Positions 1-8,916 of a stretch of 24,138 bases of DNA are shown piece after piece. The notes beneath the pieces were generated by a model that saw only the letters and a list, made by a program, of their open reading frames with translations, was not told the DNA's origin and ran no database searches. Position 1 is the stretch's first letter. Every line of letters begins with the position of its first letter. The DNA lies in contig CALWKL010000092.1 of the NCBI GenBank assembly GCA_944381255.1, forward strand, positions 1-24,138, written 5' to 3'. This DNA is from an uncultured Clostridia bacterium (GTDB lineage Bacteria > Bacillota > Clostridia > Christensenellales > UBA1242). A program made the position numbers and the translations under genes.

Positions 1-877
1 GCAACTTCTTCCTAATAGATGCAATATACTCATCGCTTACATTTAAAGGAATAAGGTCTGGGTCTGGGAAATAACGATAGTCTTGACTATCCTCTTTGGT
101 TCGCATTGAATAGGTTTTGCCCTTGTCATCGTCCCAACGGCGAGTCTCTTGGATAACCTTGCCCCCATTCTCTAGCACTTCTATTTGTCTATTAGCCTCA
201 TATCTAATAGCATGTAATACTGCTCTAAAAGAGTTTAAATTCTTCAACTCAGTACGAGTACCTAAAGGTTCGCCAGGTTTGTTTACCGAAATATTTACAT
301 CAAAGCGAATACTTCCCTCTTGCATCTTGCAATCACTGACCCCAGTATACAGGATAGTATTGCGTAATTTTTCAAGATATGCGACAGCCTCTTCTGCGCT
401 ATTCATATCAGGCTCGGATACAATCTCGATTAGGGGAACTCCACCACGATTGTAGTCTACAAGTGTGCCACGATTACTATGGATTAGTTTTGCAGCATCT
501 TCCTCAAGATGAATACGATTTAGACGGATAAATTTTTTCTTGCCGTCTACTTCAATCTCTAGTCCACCACCCAAGCAAAGAGGATACTCTAACTGCGAAA
601 TTTGATACGCTTTTGGCAAATCTGGATAAAAGTAATTCTTGCGCTCAAAAACTGAATAATTATTAATTTTACACCCCATAGCGAGTCCTACAAGGATTGC
701 CCTCTCAACAGCATCACGATTTAGTACTGGCAGAGCCCCTGGCATCGCTACACATACAGGACAACAATGAGTGTTTGGCTCGCTTCCAAATTCGTTCTTA
801 CAACCGCAAAAGCATTTTGTAGCAGTATTTAACTCGCTATGCACTTCCAAACCTATTACGGTATTATATCCTGCCAT
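1..877 (-). CDS. gatB: Aspartyl/glutamyl-tRNA(Asn/Gln) amidotransferase subunit B (partial, 3' end outside window)
   Basis: GatB binds misacylated Glu-tRNA(Gln) or Asp-tRNA(Asn) and activates it with ATP for transamidation in the cytoplasmic GatCAB complex. I translated the minus strand from the ATG at 877. The first 292 codons are open to the window edge, out of roughly 475 in the family. Seen: N-terminal [11 protein letters not shown], the cysteine cluster C22, C24, C38/C39 and C42 (zinc site), PNT and PGALPVLN, and the metal/ATP-site stretch [12 protein letters not shown]. The start follows the gatA stop by one base, with AAGGAGGG just upstream inside the gatA end, so the two are translationally coupled. 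Third gene of gatCAB. The C-terminal YqeY-like tail cannot be checked. Confidence 0.97.
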   Translation of the reverse strand, partial: MAGYNTVIGLEVHSELNTATKCFCGCKNEFGSEPNTHCCPVCVAMPGALPVLNRDAVERAILVGLAMGCKINNYSVFERKNYFYPDLPKAYQISQLEYPLCLGGGLEIEVDGKKKFIRLNRIHLEEDAAKLIHSNRGTLVDYNRGGVPLIEIVSEPDMNSAEEAVAYLEKLRNTILYTGVSDCKMQEGSIRFDVNISVNKPGEPLGTRTELKNLNSFRAVLHAIRYEANRQIEVLENGGKVIQETRRWDDDKGKTYSMRTKEDSQDYRYFPDPDLIPLNVSDEYIASIRKKL

Positions 878-878
878 A

Positions 879-2321
879 TTATTGTCCCTCCTTGTGTAAA
901 TTTTCGTATGCTTGCGCTACTCTATAAATTGTCGCTTCATCAAAGTGCTTACCTATGATTTGTAGACCTATAGGCATACCATCACTAGCTTTTCCACAAG
1001 GTATATTGAGTGCTGGTACTCCGGCAATGTTTACTGGTACAGTAAATATATCAGATAAATACATAGCCACTGGGTCATTTGACTTCTCACCGAGTTTAAA
1101 CGCTGTGGTTGGCGTGGTAGGACAGAATAAAACATCGCACTTTTTAAAAACGTCTAAAAATTCTTGTCTAATTACCTTTTGCACTCGCTTTGCCTTACGA
1201 TAAAAAGCATCATAATAGCCACTGCTCAACACATAGTTACCTAACATAATACGACGCTTAACTTCTTTGCCAAAGCCTTGTGTACGAGATTTGAAATAAA
1301 GGTCAGCAATATCGCTATAATTGTCTGCTCTCACTCCATATTTTACCCCATCAAAACGAGCGAGGTTGCTCGCTGCTTCTGCTGAAGACAGGATATAATA
1401 AGTAGCAAGTGAAGCATCTAGACTTGGCAAATCTACATCTACAACTTCAGCGCCCAAAGACTTTAAATCATCTACGGCTTGCATTATAGCTGACTTTATC
1501 TCAGTATTTAGGTTATCCTTAAAAAACTGTCTAGCGATACCTATCCTAAGGCCTTTGACACCATCATTGATAGTAGATAGATAGTTAGGTACTTCTTCTG
1601 TACTAGAAGTCATATCAAAATCGTCATGTCCTGCAATTATACTAGTAAGTAAAGCATTATCTTGTACTGTACGAGTAATTGGCCCCACCTGGTCAAGCGA
1701 ACTAGCAAAAGCTACTACACCATATCTAGATACTCTGCCATATGTTGGCTTGAGACCTACGACACCACAAAAACTGCTAGGCTCACGAATAGAACCTCCT
1801 GTCTCTGTCCCTAGACTAGCAAAACACTGTTTTGCTGCTACAGATGCAGCACTTCCTCCACTACTTCCTCCAGGAACACGAGTAGTATCAATAGGATTTT
1901 TTACTGGGCCAAAAGCAGAATTTTCATTACTACTGCCCATAGCGAATTCGTCCATATTCGCTTTTGCAATTACTACAGCACCTGCATCTACCAATCTTTG
2001 TGCGCAGGTAGCAGTATATGGAGAGATGAAGTTTTCCAAAAATTTACTGGCACAAGTAGTCTTGGTACCAAGTAAATTGATGTTATCTTTTATAACAATA
2101 GGTACTCCACCTAGTACTCCCACCTCCTTACCATGATGTCTATCCTCATCGATTTGTCTAGCGCGTGCTAGAGCCTCTTGCTCATATGTAGAATTAAGAG
2201 CGTTTAAGTCCGCGGTCTTGCGAATTTTATCAAAGCAAAGCCTTACCAACTCTTCCGAAGTAACTTCGCCTGATTTTAATTTATCCAAAATTTCAGTCAA
2301 ACTACAATTCAAATAATCCAT
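879..2321 (-). CDS. gatA: Glutamyl-tRNA(Gln) amidotransferase subunit A
   Basis: GatA is the glutaminase subunit of GatCAB. It releases ammonia from glutamine or asparagine for transfer to the misacylated tRNA. The 480-aa protein has the usual family length and the amidase-signature fold. The Ser-cisSer-Lys triad is visible as K78 (in PIVIKDN), S153 (in GGSSGGS) and S177 (in TGGSI), one residue off the S. aureus numbering. The signature reads [12 protein letters not shown] where many relatives have GSDTGGSIRQPA, a mild variant that keeps the catalytic residues. The ATG lies one base after the gatC stop, with GGAGGA inside the gatC 3' end as its ribosome binding site. gatB follows after another one-base gap. 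Confidence 0.98.
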   Translation of the reverse strand: MDYLNCSLTEILDKLKSGEVTSEELVRLCFDKIRKTADLNALNSTYEQEALARARQIDEDRHHGKEVGVLGGVPIVIKDNINLLGTKTTCASKFLENFISPYTATCAQRLVDAGAVVIAKANMDEFAMGSSNENSAFGPVKNPIDTTRVPGGSSGGSAASVAAKQCFASLGTETGGSIREPSSFCGVVGLKPTYGRVSRYGVVAFASSLDQVGPITRTVQDNALLTSIIAGHDDFDMTSSTEEVPNYLSTINDGVKGLRIGIARQFFKDNLNTEIKSAIMQAVDDLKSLGAEVVDVDLPSLDASLATYYILSSAEAASNLARFDGVKYGVRADNYSDIADLYFKSRTQGFGKEVKRRIMLGNYVLSSGYYDAFYRKAKRVQKVIRQEFLDVFKKCDVLFCPTTPTTAFKLGEKSNDPVAMYLSDIFTVPVNIAGVPALNIPCGKASDGMPIGLQIIGKHFDEATIYRVAQAYENLHKEGQ

Positions 2322-2322
2322 A

Positions 2323-2616
2323 TTATTCCTCCGCTACTGTTACCGGTACCAAAAATGCAGTACCCTCTCTATCTGGTGCATTCATAACAATTTGCTCTGC
2401 AGATAGCGAGTCTACTATTACGTCCTTACGCAATTCTGTATCAGCATCTACAGTATTTTCGAATAAATCTACTCCGCTTACATCTACTCGATTTATGGCA
2501 TCTACCTGCTCTAATATTGCGCTAAATTCCCCTACAAAAGTCTCCGCCTCTGCATCGGTAAATTCTAGGCGACTGAGTTTTGCTAATTTTCGTACATCTT
2601 CAATTGTTATACTCAT
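2323..2616 (-). CDS. gatC: Glutamyl-tRNA(Gln) amidotransferase subunit C
   Basis: Small 97-aa subunit that wraps around GatA and stabilises the GatA-GatB contact. Seen: N-terminal helix with VRKLAKLSRLEF, the central EFSAILEQVDAINRVD helix, and the extended C-terminal part with LRKD and NAPDREGTAFLVP, which is the typical end of GatC. The ATG at 2616 has AGGAAG about 8 bases upstream. It is first of gatC-gatA-gatB. A sigma-A-type promoter lies in the 52-bp gap after ligA, so the amidotransferase can be transcribed apart from pcrA-ligA as well as by read-through. Confidence 0.97.
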   Translation of the reverse strand: MSITIEDVRKLAKLSRLEFTDAEAETFVGEFSAILEQVDAINRVDVSGVDLFENTVDADTELRKDVIVDSLSAEQIVMNAPDREGTAFLVPVTVAEE

Positions 2617-2643
2617 CTTACACTTCCTAAAAAATTTATTTTG

Positions 2644-2672
2644 ATTTTATCACAAAGCCCCTAAAAAGTCAA
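2644..2672 (-). promoter_or_regulatory. Sigma-A-type promoter of gatCAB
   Basis: On the minus strand TTGACT (2667-2672) and TAAAAT (2644-2649) are separated by 17 bp. A transcript start near 2637 would leave a leader of about 20 nt carrying the gatC ribosome binding site. The ligA stop codon TGA (2671-2669) lies inside the -35 hexamer. No terminator separates ligA from gatC. Confidence 0.7.
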
Positions 2673-4639
2673 TGTTTTATCATAGACAAAAATTCATCTT
2701 CATTAATAATCGCCACACCCAGAGAAAGTGCCTTTTGATACTTGCTACCAGGCTCATCTCCCAACAGCACAAAACTTGTATTTTTACTTACACTACTTGA
2801 CACTTGTCCACCATTTGACTCAATAAGTTTGGTAGCCTCTTGGCGAGTCAATGTAGGCAAAGTCCCTGTTAGCACAAAAGTTTTGTTTGCAAAAATTCCT
2901 CCCGAATTATTTGCATTGTATCTTATCTCAATACCGTGAGCAAGTAATTTGTCTATAATCTCAATATTTTGCGAATCTTTGAAGTATTCTACTATACTAC
3001 TAGCGACTACTGCCCCGATATCACGAATACTTGCCAAATCGCTCTCGCTTGCATCACGCAAAGATTGTAAATCAGGGTATTTGCGAGCCAAATCTTTGGC
3101 TGTTTTGATACCTACATTATTTATACCTAAGGCGAATATGAAGTTAGCGAAGTCAATCTTCTTACTTCTCTCGATACTTGATAAAATATTTCCACTCTTT
3201 TTGTCTTTGAAACTATCCAATTTCATCAAGTCTTCTAGTGTTAGGTCATAGAGCATATCTACAGTGCGCACTCCTAATTCACTATATAACTGGTCTACGA
3301 TTTTATCACGAATTCCCTCGATGTTCATAGCATCTCTACTACAAAAATGAATGATACGTTCCTTTAATTGCCCAGGACAATTATTCTTATTTGGGCAATA
3401 AATATATGCACCCACTTCTATTAGTTTTGTACCACAAGCAGGACAGCGGTCAATCTTTTTGATTGCTCTTGATTCAGGGAAATCTTGCGCTAGCCCTAGT
3501 ATCTCTGGTATTACTTCATTGCTTCGGCGCAAAAATACCAAACTGTTGATTTTTACTTGTTTACGGATAATATCGTCCCAGTTATTTAGAGTTGCACGAC
3601 TAATCGTTGCCCCTGCTAGTTCTACTGGCTCAAGCACTGCTAATGGAGTAACTTTGCCTGTACGGCCTACCTGCCACAATACATCTTTTACTATAGTAGT
3701 AACTTCGAGTGCCTCAAATTTATAAGCAAGCGCCCATTTTGGAAAACGAATGGTAAATCCTAGTTCTTCTCTTGTAGGAATTTCATTTATTTTTATCACG
3801 GCACCGTCTATTAAGATATCAATCTTATCACGTGAATCATCGATGCTCTTTATCACCTTGATGATATCCTCTAATTTATCACGCACTTCAAAAAAATTGC
3901 CAACCAAAAACTTATTTTCAATTAAAAAATTTCGCAATTCGACTTGCGTAGTAAAACTTTTGCCCACAATAACAGGAATTCCATAAGCAAAGAAATCAAG
4001 GTTTCTACTTGCTGTTACCTTTGGGTCTAGGTTTCGAATAGCTCCTGCTACCGCATTCCTTGCATTTTTAAGAGGCCCTTCACTACGACTGTTGTATTTT
4101 TCCAATTCACTAAGCAACATTATGCCCTCGCCCTCTACGACAATGTGCTCCTTGTATGGAATAGATAGAGGTACAGAGCGAATAGTCTTTACTTGAGCAG
4201 TTACATCTTCGCCAATGGAACCATTACCACGAGTAGCGGCACGTACCAAGAGTCCGCCATCATAAGTCAAAGCTAGGCGCAAACCATCAAATTTATACTC
4301 TATAGCAAAAGTTGACTGAGGATATTGCTCTTTGATTTTATTTATCCAAGCAGATAATTCCTCTGTTGATTGTGCCTTGTCTAGGCTAAATAATCGTGCT
4401 TCATGAGTTACTTTGGTAAAACCTTGAGCAACCATATCTCCTACACGCTGGGTAGGGCTATCTGGCAAAACATATCCTGTCTTTTTCTCCAAATCAAGCA
4501 AAGTATAATACGCTATATCATAGTCTTTGTCAGATACAATTGGTGCATCTAGGACATGATAATAATAATTGTATTTATTGACTAATGCTACCAAGTCTTC
4601 TATTTCTTTTTTGGTTTTTTCATCTAAAACACTACTCAT
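2669..4639 (-). CDS. ligA: NAD-dependent DNA ligase
   Basis: Seals nicks during replication and repair using NAD. 656 aa, close to the usual ~670. Domains in order: Ia (residues 1-65, YNYYYHVLD and YD..Y motif), adenylation domain with catalytic K116 in KFDG and NARNAVAGAIRNLDP near 192-206, OB fold (about 310-390, VGRTGKVTPLAVLEPV), a four-cysteine zinc finger (C399, C402, C415, C421), helix-hairpin-helix repeats (about 430-560) and a BRCT domain (582-656). The OB strand reads RRSNEVIPEI, a small departure from the common RAGDVIP. The ATG follows the pcrA stop after one base, with AAGGGG as ribosome binding site. This pcrA-ligA pairing is common in Firmicutes. Confidence 0.98.
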   Translation of the reverse strand: MSSVLDEKTKKEIEDLVALVNKYNYYYHVLDAPIVSDKDYDIAYYTLLDLEKKTGYVLPDSPTQRVGDMVAQGFTKVTHEARLFSLDKAQSTEELSAWINKIKEQYPQSTFAIEYKFDGLRLALTYDGGLLVRAATRGNGSIGEDVTAQVKTIRSVPLSIPYKEHIVVEGEGIMLLSELEKYNSRSEGPLKNARNAVAGAIRNLDPKVTASRNLDFFAYGIPVIVGKSFTTQVELRNFLIENKFLVGNFFEVRDKLEDIIKVIKSIDDSRDKIDILIDGAVIKINEIPTREELGFTIRFPKWALAYKFEALEVTTIVKDVLWQVGRTGKVTPLAVLEPVELAGATISRATLNNWDDIIRKQVKINSLVFLRRSNEVIPEILGLAQDFPESRAIKKIDRCPACGTKLIEVGAYIYCPNKNNCPGQLKERIIHFCSRDAMNIEGIRDKIVDQLYSELGVRTVDMLYDLTLEDLMKLDSFKDKKSGNILSSIERSKKIDFANFIFALGINNVGIKTAKDLARKYPDLQSLRDASESDLASIRDIGAVVASSIVEYFKDSQNIEIIDKLLAHGIEIRYNANNSGGIFANKTFVLTGTLPTLTRQEATKLIESNGGQVSSSVSKNTSFVLLGDEPGSKYQKALSLGVAIINEDEFLSMIKH

Positions 4640-4640
4640 T

Positions 4641-6851
4641 TTATTCCCCTTTTCGCTTCAGTACTTGCAGTGGCGCATATTCAAGGCTCAAGGTCTTGCA
4701 CCCCATTCCACCAAAGTCAATTGTTACCATTTTATTTGATGATAGACCTTTGTCCTCAGTGATTACACCTACGCCAAACTTAGGGTGCAGAACCTGAGTT
4801 CCTATCGTATATGCAGAAAAATCTTTCTTTTGGTCATTTAATCTATTATTTATTAATTTTTGAATAGTTAGCGTTGTATCCACTTTTTTAGTAGTATATG
4901 GCATAGCATCATCTGCATCATTATAAAGGTTTGCACTAATGTTACGGCGACTGACTTCGGTAAATCCCATTTCCTTTAAAAATCTGCTAGGCTCCATATA
5001 TTTTACTTCATTATACATAAAGCGCTGGCGACTACGAGTGAGGTACAATTTTTCCTCTGCACGAGTAACCGCTACATATGCAAGCCTTCGCTCCTCCTCA
5101 ATATCGCTAGGGCGCTCACCACCTCTAGTAATAGGGAAAATAGACTCCTCCATAGCCACCACAAATACCACTTTGAATTCTAGCCCTTTGACTGCATGAA
5201 TAGTACTTAATAAACAATAATCTTGGTCATCATCTACCGAATCAATATCACTTACAAGGGTGATAGATTCAAGGTACTCAGAAATAGTCGCATTGGGATT
5301 ACTCTCCTCAAACTCTTTTACTGCATTACTAAATTCTAAAACGTTTTGCTTTTTGTTGTATTCCTCATCGCTTGACACATCAAAAGATGCATCAATACCT
5401 GAAGTTTTGATTAGATAATCTACAAATTCGCTTAGGGGCATACCTTCACTTTTCTCACGCAAATCAAGATACAGTGCGGTAAAATCTGCAAGTTTTTTCT
5501 TCAATGCAGTACCAAAATCATACATTTGGTAATTTAGTATGACATTTAGGATACTACCACCCTGGCTATACTCCTTTAATTTGTCAATACTGCTCTCTCC
5601 TATACCACGCCTAGGGAAATTGATAATTCGCAATATACTATCATTGTCTCTAGGGTTTACGATTGCCCTAAGATAGCCGATTACATTCTTTATTTCGACA
5701 CGTTCGAAGAATTTGAATCCACCTAGCATCTTGTAAGGAATGTTATAACTAAGCATATATTGCTCAAGCAAACGAGAGGGAGCAGTAAGGCGCATAAGCA
5801 CGGCAATATCTGAATAACTATACCCCTCTTTTGCAACCAAATCACGAATAGTACGCGTGATAAAATCTGCCTCATCTCTATCACTACTTCCTACGAAATA
5901 GCGCACTTCTGTTCCTTCACAATTTTCTGTCCACAGAGTCTTCTTTAGACGCTGAGAATTATTATCTATCACCTTATTTGCTACATCAAGTATTTTTTTT
6001 GTAGAACGATAATTTTGCTGTAATTTGAAAATATGAGCCTGTGGAAAATCACGGCGAAAGTCCATAATATTTTGGATATTGGCGCCACGCCACCCATATA
6101 TACACTGGTCTTCATCTCCAACAACCAAAATATTACCCCATTTACCAGCCAAAATTCGCACAATTTCATACTGAATAGTGTTTGTATCTTGAAATTCATC
6201 TACATGAATGTAGTGAAATTTATCTTGGTAGTACTCTCTCACATCAGAGAATTTTGTGAGCAATCGATAGGTAAACACCAGTAAGTCATCAAAATCTAGT
6301 GCATTATTTTTACGCAAAGTATCTTGGTACATTTGATAAACTTCCAAAATTTTGTCTCCACTCACATATCCTGACACAGTATTGACATAATCTTGCGGGT
6401 TAGCATTGGTATTTTTTATATTGCCGATATGATATTCAATACTTTTTTTGATAGTCTCATCATCAATAGACATTTCTTTGTAAATATCACGTAAAATTCT
6501 TCCTTGTTCGACATCAGAATATATAGTAAAATTTTTGTTAAAACCTTCAAACTTATCAATAAATCTACGTAAAATAGTTACGCAAAGAGAGTGAAAAGTA
6601 GATACCCAAATTTCTTCTCCACAATCCACCATACGAGACACCCTGTCTTTCATCTCACGTGCCGCTTTGTTGGTAAAAGTTATTGCCAAAATATTATAAG
6701 GTTTTACACCCTTTTCCTTGATTAAGTATGCTATTCTATGAGTCAAAAGTCTTGTCTTGCCACTACCTGCGCCTGCTGTTACTAATACAGCGCCCTCAGT
6801 ACATAGCACAGGCATCTTTTGTTCTTCATTCAAATTATCCACTATACTCAT
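4641..6851 (-). CDS. pcrA: ATP-dependent DNA helicase PcrA/UvrD family
   Basis: Superfamily 1A 3'-5' helicase for repair, removal of recombination proteins and rolling-circle replication. From the ATG at 6851 it is 736 aa, typical of PcrA. Seen: Walker A TAGAGSGKT (25-33), motif Ia FTNKAAREM (59-67), DEFQD (218-222), motif III GDEDQCIYGWRGA (245-257), QNYRST, IHAVKGLEF and YVAVTRAEEKL. A C-terminal Tudor-like RNA polymerase-binding segment carries VLHPKFGVGVI. The frame is open four codons further to a GTG at 6863, but GTGAGGAT is itself the ribosome binding site for the ATG, so I chose the ATG. First gene of pcrA-ligA-gatCAB. Confidence 0.97.
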   Translation of the reverse strand: MSIVDNLNEEQKMPVLCTEGAVLVTAGAGSGKTRLLTHRIAYLIKEKGVKPYNILAITFTNKAAREMKDRVSRMVDCGEEIWVSTFHSLCVTILRRFIDKFEGFNKNFTIYSDVEQGRILRDIYKEMSIDDETIKKSIEYHIGNIKNTNANPQDYVNTVSGYVSGDKILEVYQMYQDTLRKNNALDFDDLLVFTYRLLTKFSDVREYYQDKFHYIHVDEFQDTNTIQYEIVRILAGKWGNILVVGDEDQCIYGWRGANIQNIMDFRRDFPQAHIFKLQQNYRSTKKILDVANKVIDNNSQRLKKTLWTENCEGTEVRYFVGSSDRDEADFITRTIRDLVAKEGYSYSDIAVLMRLTAPSRLLEQYMLSYNIPYKMLGGFKFFERVEIKNVIGYLRAIVNPRDNDSILRIINFPRRGIGESSIDKLKEYSQGGSILNVILNYQMYDFGTALKKKLADFTALYLDLREKSEGMPLSEFVDYLIKTSGIDASFDVSSDEEYNKKQNVLEFSNAVKEFEESNPNATISEYLESITLVSDIDSVDDDQDYCLLSTIHAVKGLEFKVVFVVAMEESIFPITRGGERPSDIEEERRLAYVAVTRAEEKLYLTRSRQRFMYNEVKYMEPSRFLKEMGFTEVSRRNISANLYNDADDAMPYTTKKVDTTLTIQKLINNRLNDQKKDFSAYTIGTQVLHPKFGVGVITEDKGLSSNKMVTIDFGGMGCKTLSLEYAPLQVLKRKGE

Positions 6852-6880
6852 TTTTATCCTCACAAAAAAACATTATCATA

Positions 6881-6909
6881 ATTTTACCAAAGTATCACTT
6901 TTTTGGCAA
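6881..6909 (-). promoter_or_regulatory. Sigma-A-type promoter of the pcrA operon
   Basis: Minus strand TTGCCA (6904-6909), 17-bp spacer, TAAAAT (6881-6886). A start near 6874 gives a leader of about 23 nt with the GAGGAT ribosome binding site. It sits immediately behind the terminator of the upstream gene, whose hairpin ends 5 bp before the -35. Confidence 0.7.
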
Positions 6910-6913
6910 TCGA

Positions 6914-6938
6914 AAAGACCCAAATAACTTGGGTCTTT
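6914..6938 (-). terminator. Rho-independent terminator after the 139-aa gene
   Basis: Perfect 10-bp stem AAAGACCCAA / TTGGGTCTTT with a 5-nt loop (6924-6928). Read on the minus strand it ends ...GGGTCTTTTC, a short T-run. It lies 65 bp after the 7003-7422 stop and just before the pcrA promoter, so it insulates the two units. The T-tract is short, so efficiency may be moderate. Confidence 0.65.
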
Positions 6939-7002
6939 GTTAAAATTTTGACTAAAGCCGAGAATAAATATGATAGATAAGTTTATGCTCACTCAATAAG
7001 TT

Positions 7003-7422
7003 TTACATATATATTCTACGCCTAGCATCGTGCTCTCGCTCGTATCTTTCTCTCAATTCCTTGTACTTATCTGTGAGTTTTATAAGATAGGTCTGTCTAC
7101 CTGCAAAATCTAAGTTGTCGTACTCACCATGGTCTATCAACTGACTAATAGGATTACATACATACCCATCTTTGTCCAAAATATTGCATACTTTTCGATA
7201 CATTTCTTCATCTTTATCACTTGATAGGCTAAAATAAATCTCGCGCATCAATCTTTTTGCATATATTTGATTTATTTTATCGACATTTTCACCAATGTTA
7301 TTTTTTATGTAATCAGCCCTCTCTTGTCTAATTTGGTTCCAATATCCACTAGCCATACGCTTCTTCGCAAGTTTTGCATAATCTTTTAGATTTAATGTCT
7401 TGTTTGTTTTCTTATTTTGCAT
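7003..7422 (-). CDS. Conserved-looking hypothetical protein, 139 aa, charged and helical
   Basis: I do not recognise this protein. It is 139 aa, soluble, with no signal peptide, membrane segment or cysteine pair (one Cys at about 83 and one at about 93). It is rich in Lys, Arg, Glu, Tyr and Asp and mostly predicted helical by eye, with a strongly basic/acidic C-terminal helix (about 112-138, ELRERYEREHDARRRIYM) that could form a coiled coil or bind nucleic acid. The ATG at 7422 has an excellent AGGAGGAAG site 4 bases upstream. It is a single-gene unit: own promoter upstream, own terminator downstream. It lies between pcrA and cca, which says little about its job. The operator-like repeats at its promoter suggest tight regulation. 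Confidence 0.85.
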   Translation of the reverse strand: MQNKKTNKTLNLKDYAKLAKKRMASGYWNQIRQERADYIKNNIGENVDKINQIYAKRLMREIYFSLSSDKDEEMYRKVCNILDKDGYVCNPISQLIDHGEYDNLDFAGRQTYLIKLTDKYKELRERYEREHDARRRIYM

Positions 7423-7446
7423 TTTCTTCCTCCTAATTACAAGCGT

Positions 7447-7475
7447 ATTCTAATAGAATTTATACGAAAAATCAA
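7447..7475 (-). promoter_or_regulatory. Promoter of the 139-aa gene with palindrome over the -10
   Basis: Minus strand TTGATT (7470-7475), 17-bp spacer, TAGAAT (7447-7452). The -10 is one arm of a perfect inverted repeat, ATTCTA-A-TAGAAT (7447-7459), which could be an operator. The transcript start would be near 7440, with a leader of about 18 nt holding the strong ribosome binding site. Confidence 0.6.
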
Positions 7476-7477
7476 AT

Positions 7478-7497
7478 TAAATTTGGCTAAATTTGGC
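7478..7497. repeat. Perfect tandem 10-bp direct repeat next to the -35
   Basis: TAAATTTGGC occurs twice head to tail (7478-7487 and 7488-7497), 2 bp upstream of the -35 hexamer of the 139-aa gene. One helical turn per unit at this position resembles a binding site for a dimeric activator. That role is inferred from geometry alone. Confidence 0.6.
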
Positions 7498-7526
7498 GTT
7501 TTGACATTTAAATACAATAATAGACA

Positions 7527-7552
7527 AAAAGTGGCTAATTTAAGCCACTTTT
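7527..7552 (-). terminator. Terminator of cca, overlapping its stop codon
   Basis: Perfect 10-bp stem AAAAGTGGCT / AGCCACTTTT with a 6-nt loop (7537-7542). On the minus strand it runs into TTTTTGTCTATTATT. The TAA stop of cca (7553-7551) overlaps the 5' arm of the hairpin. Confidence 0.85.
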
Positions 7553-8867
7553 ATCTTATTCTACTATAAATATTATACACTTCATCGAGCAATTTTCCTC
7601 TATCATTCATCTCAGGTAAAATTGCACAATATGAGAGCAAGGTAGCGAGTAATTGACTATATAATTTGTGCTCAATTTCAGGGTAATACTCATTGATATC
7701 ATTACCATTTATCGCTAGTTCACGAAGATTCATTGGCGTATTATCCAATTTCATCAAATCATAAGTTTTAATAACACTAGCACCAATGCCAGCAAGTTTT
7801 ATTAGCCCAAAAAGTTCGGTATGCCATTCATTATTAGCCTGCAAAAACAAGCGAATAAGCTTGTCAGTAGTAAGCGTATTGTGTTTTATCTTAAAAAAAG
7901 CTTGTATCAATTTTGATTGCTTAGCCACTTCGTGCTTGTTGAGCATCACCCCTCGCACGCCTAAGATTAAATCTATATTTTCTAAAGAAGGCTCAAGCCC
8001 AAGTGCAGTCAAAATATCGATTACAAAACAACTTATTCTACTAGCAGGAGGAGAAATCTCTAGCAAATCCCAACTTATCGTGTCCATTTTCTGCCGTTGC
8101 TCTATGGATAATGTATTCCAAAAATCTGTTAGTACATATTGCCAAGCTTTTAGTTCACATAGAATTTTTACACCACGGCTCTGCATACCAAAATTTGCTA
8201 TAGCACGATATTTATTGTCTGCAAAAAGCATTGCGACAATCTCTTTGTTGAAGCGTTCTTGTGAAATATCTGCTAGCCTAGAGACTAACTTTTGCGCTGT
8301 CTTAAACGTATCATCATCTATCTCAAAATCTAATTCGCTAGCGATGCGTGCCATACGCAGTATTCGTAAGCCATCACGATTGAATACGTATTCTGGGGTC
8401 TCCACAGTATCTAACAAATGATGCCTTATACACTCGATACCGTCATAAAAATCGAGTATTTCGCCTGCTAAAATATCATAATACAAGGCATTTACACTAA
8501 AATCTCGTCTACTCGCATCTTGCTTGATGTCTTGCACAAAGCAAACTTCATTTGGACTATGCATACCCCCATTGTCGTACTGCTCTGCCCTAAAGGTAGT
8601 ATGCTCATACTCAATATTTTTGTCTAAACTTAGTATATGCAGAGTACCAAGTTTTGAATTGATAAGTTTACAATTAAATTCGGTATTAGCTAAGATATTG
8701 CTTACTTCATCTGGCGTAGCGCTACTACATATATCAATATCAGTTTCGCAAAATCCTAGCAAAGCATTCCTTACATAACCGCCTACAATATACAAAGTTT
8801 TATTATGCTTAGCAAAAATCTTTGCTAATTGCACCAAACTTTCCTCTACCTCGATATTTTTCTTCAT
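7551..8867 (-). CDS. cca: CCA tRNA nucleotidyltransferase (class II)
   Basis: Adds or repairs the 3' CCA end of tRNAs. 438 aa, within family size. Seen: nucleotidyltransferase head with YIVGGYVRNALLG (26-38), the metal-binding DxD as D43 and D45 in ETDIDI, flexible/motif-C stretch ASRRDFSVNALYY (118-130, with R120, R121, D122), and the neck region with RDGLRILRMARIASEL (164-179). After that comes a weakly conserved helical body and tail. A poly(A) polymerase of the same family cannot be excluded by motifs alone, but Firmicutes members are CCA-adding. The ATG at 8867 has no Shine-Dalgarno. It sits 6 bp after a strong -10, so the message is probably leaderless. The 3' end overlaps its terminator. 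Confidence 0.93.
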   Translation of the reverse strand: MKKNIEVEESLVQLAKIFAKHNKTLYIVGGYVRNALLGFCETDIDICSSATPDEVSNILANTEFNCKLINSKLGTLHILSLDKNIEYEHTTFRAEQYDNGGMHSPNEVCFVQDIKQDASRRDFSVNALYYDILAGEILDFYDGIECIRHHLLDTVETPEYVFNRDGLRILRMARIASELDFEIDDDTFKTAQKLVSRLADISQERFNKEIVAMLFADNKYRAIANFGMQSRGVKILCELKAWQYVLTDFWNTLSIEQRQKMDTISWDLLEISPPASRISCFVIDILTALGLEPSLENIDLILGVRGVMLNKHEVAKQSKLIQAFFKIKHNTLTTDKLIRLFLQANNEWHTELFGLIKLAGIGASVIKTYDLMKLDNTPMNLRELAINGNDINEYYPEIEHKLYSQLLATLLSYCAILPEMNDRGKLLDEVYNIYSRIR

Positions 8868-8873
8868 ATAGGT

Positions 8874-8901
8874 AGTATATCACAAAATGGTTGTATGTCA
8901 A
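8874..8901 (-). promoter_or_regulatory. Strong promoter of cca giving a leaderless mRNA
   Basis: Minus strand TTGACA (8896-8901, perfect), 16-bp spacer, TATACT (8874-8879). Only six bases separate the -10 from the ATG (8867-8865), so +1 should fall at or next to the A of ATG. Confidence 0.75.
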
Positions 8902-8916
8902 AATATTTTATCATAT

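Noticed and set aside
117..455. Plus-strand open frame at the left edge
   Set aside because: Antisense shadow of gatB, whose minus-strand translation matches the family throughout.
1750..2136. Plus-strand open frame opposite the GatA catalytic region
   Set aside because: Shadow of the Gly/Ser-rich amidase signature. No start signal.
6849..6863. GTG at 6863 as the pcrA start
   Set aside because: GTGAGGAT is the ribosome binding site for the ATG at 6851. The GTG itself has none.
7786..8421. A 211-codon plus-strand open frame antisense to cca
   Set aside because: It lies wholly within the well-supported cca gene, has no ribosome binding site, and its translation looks like the Ser/Leu-rich shadow of the real frame.
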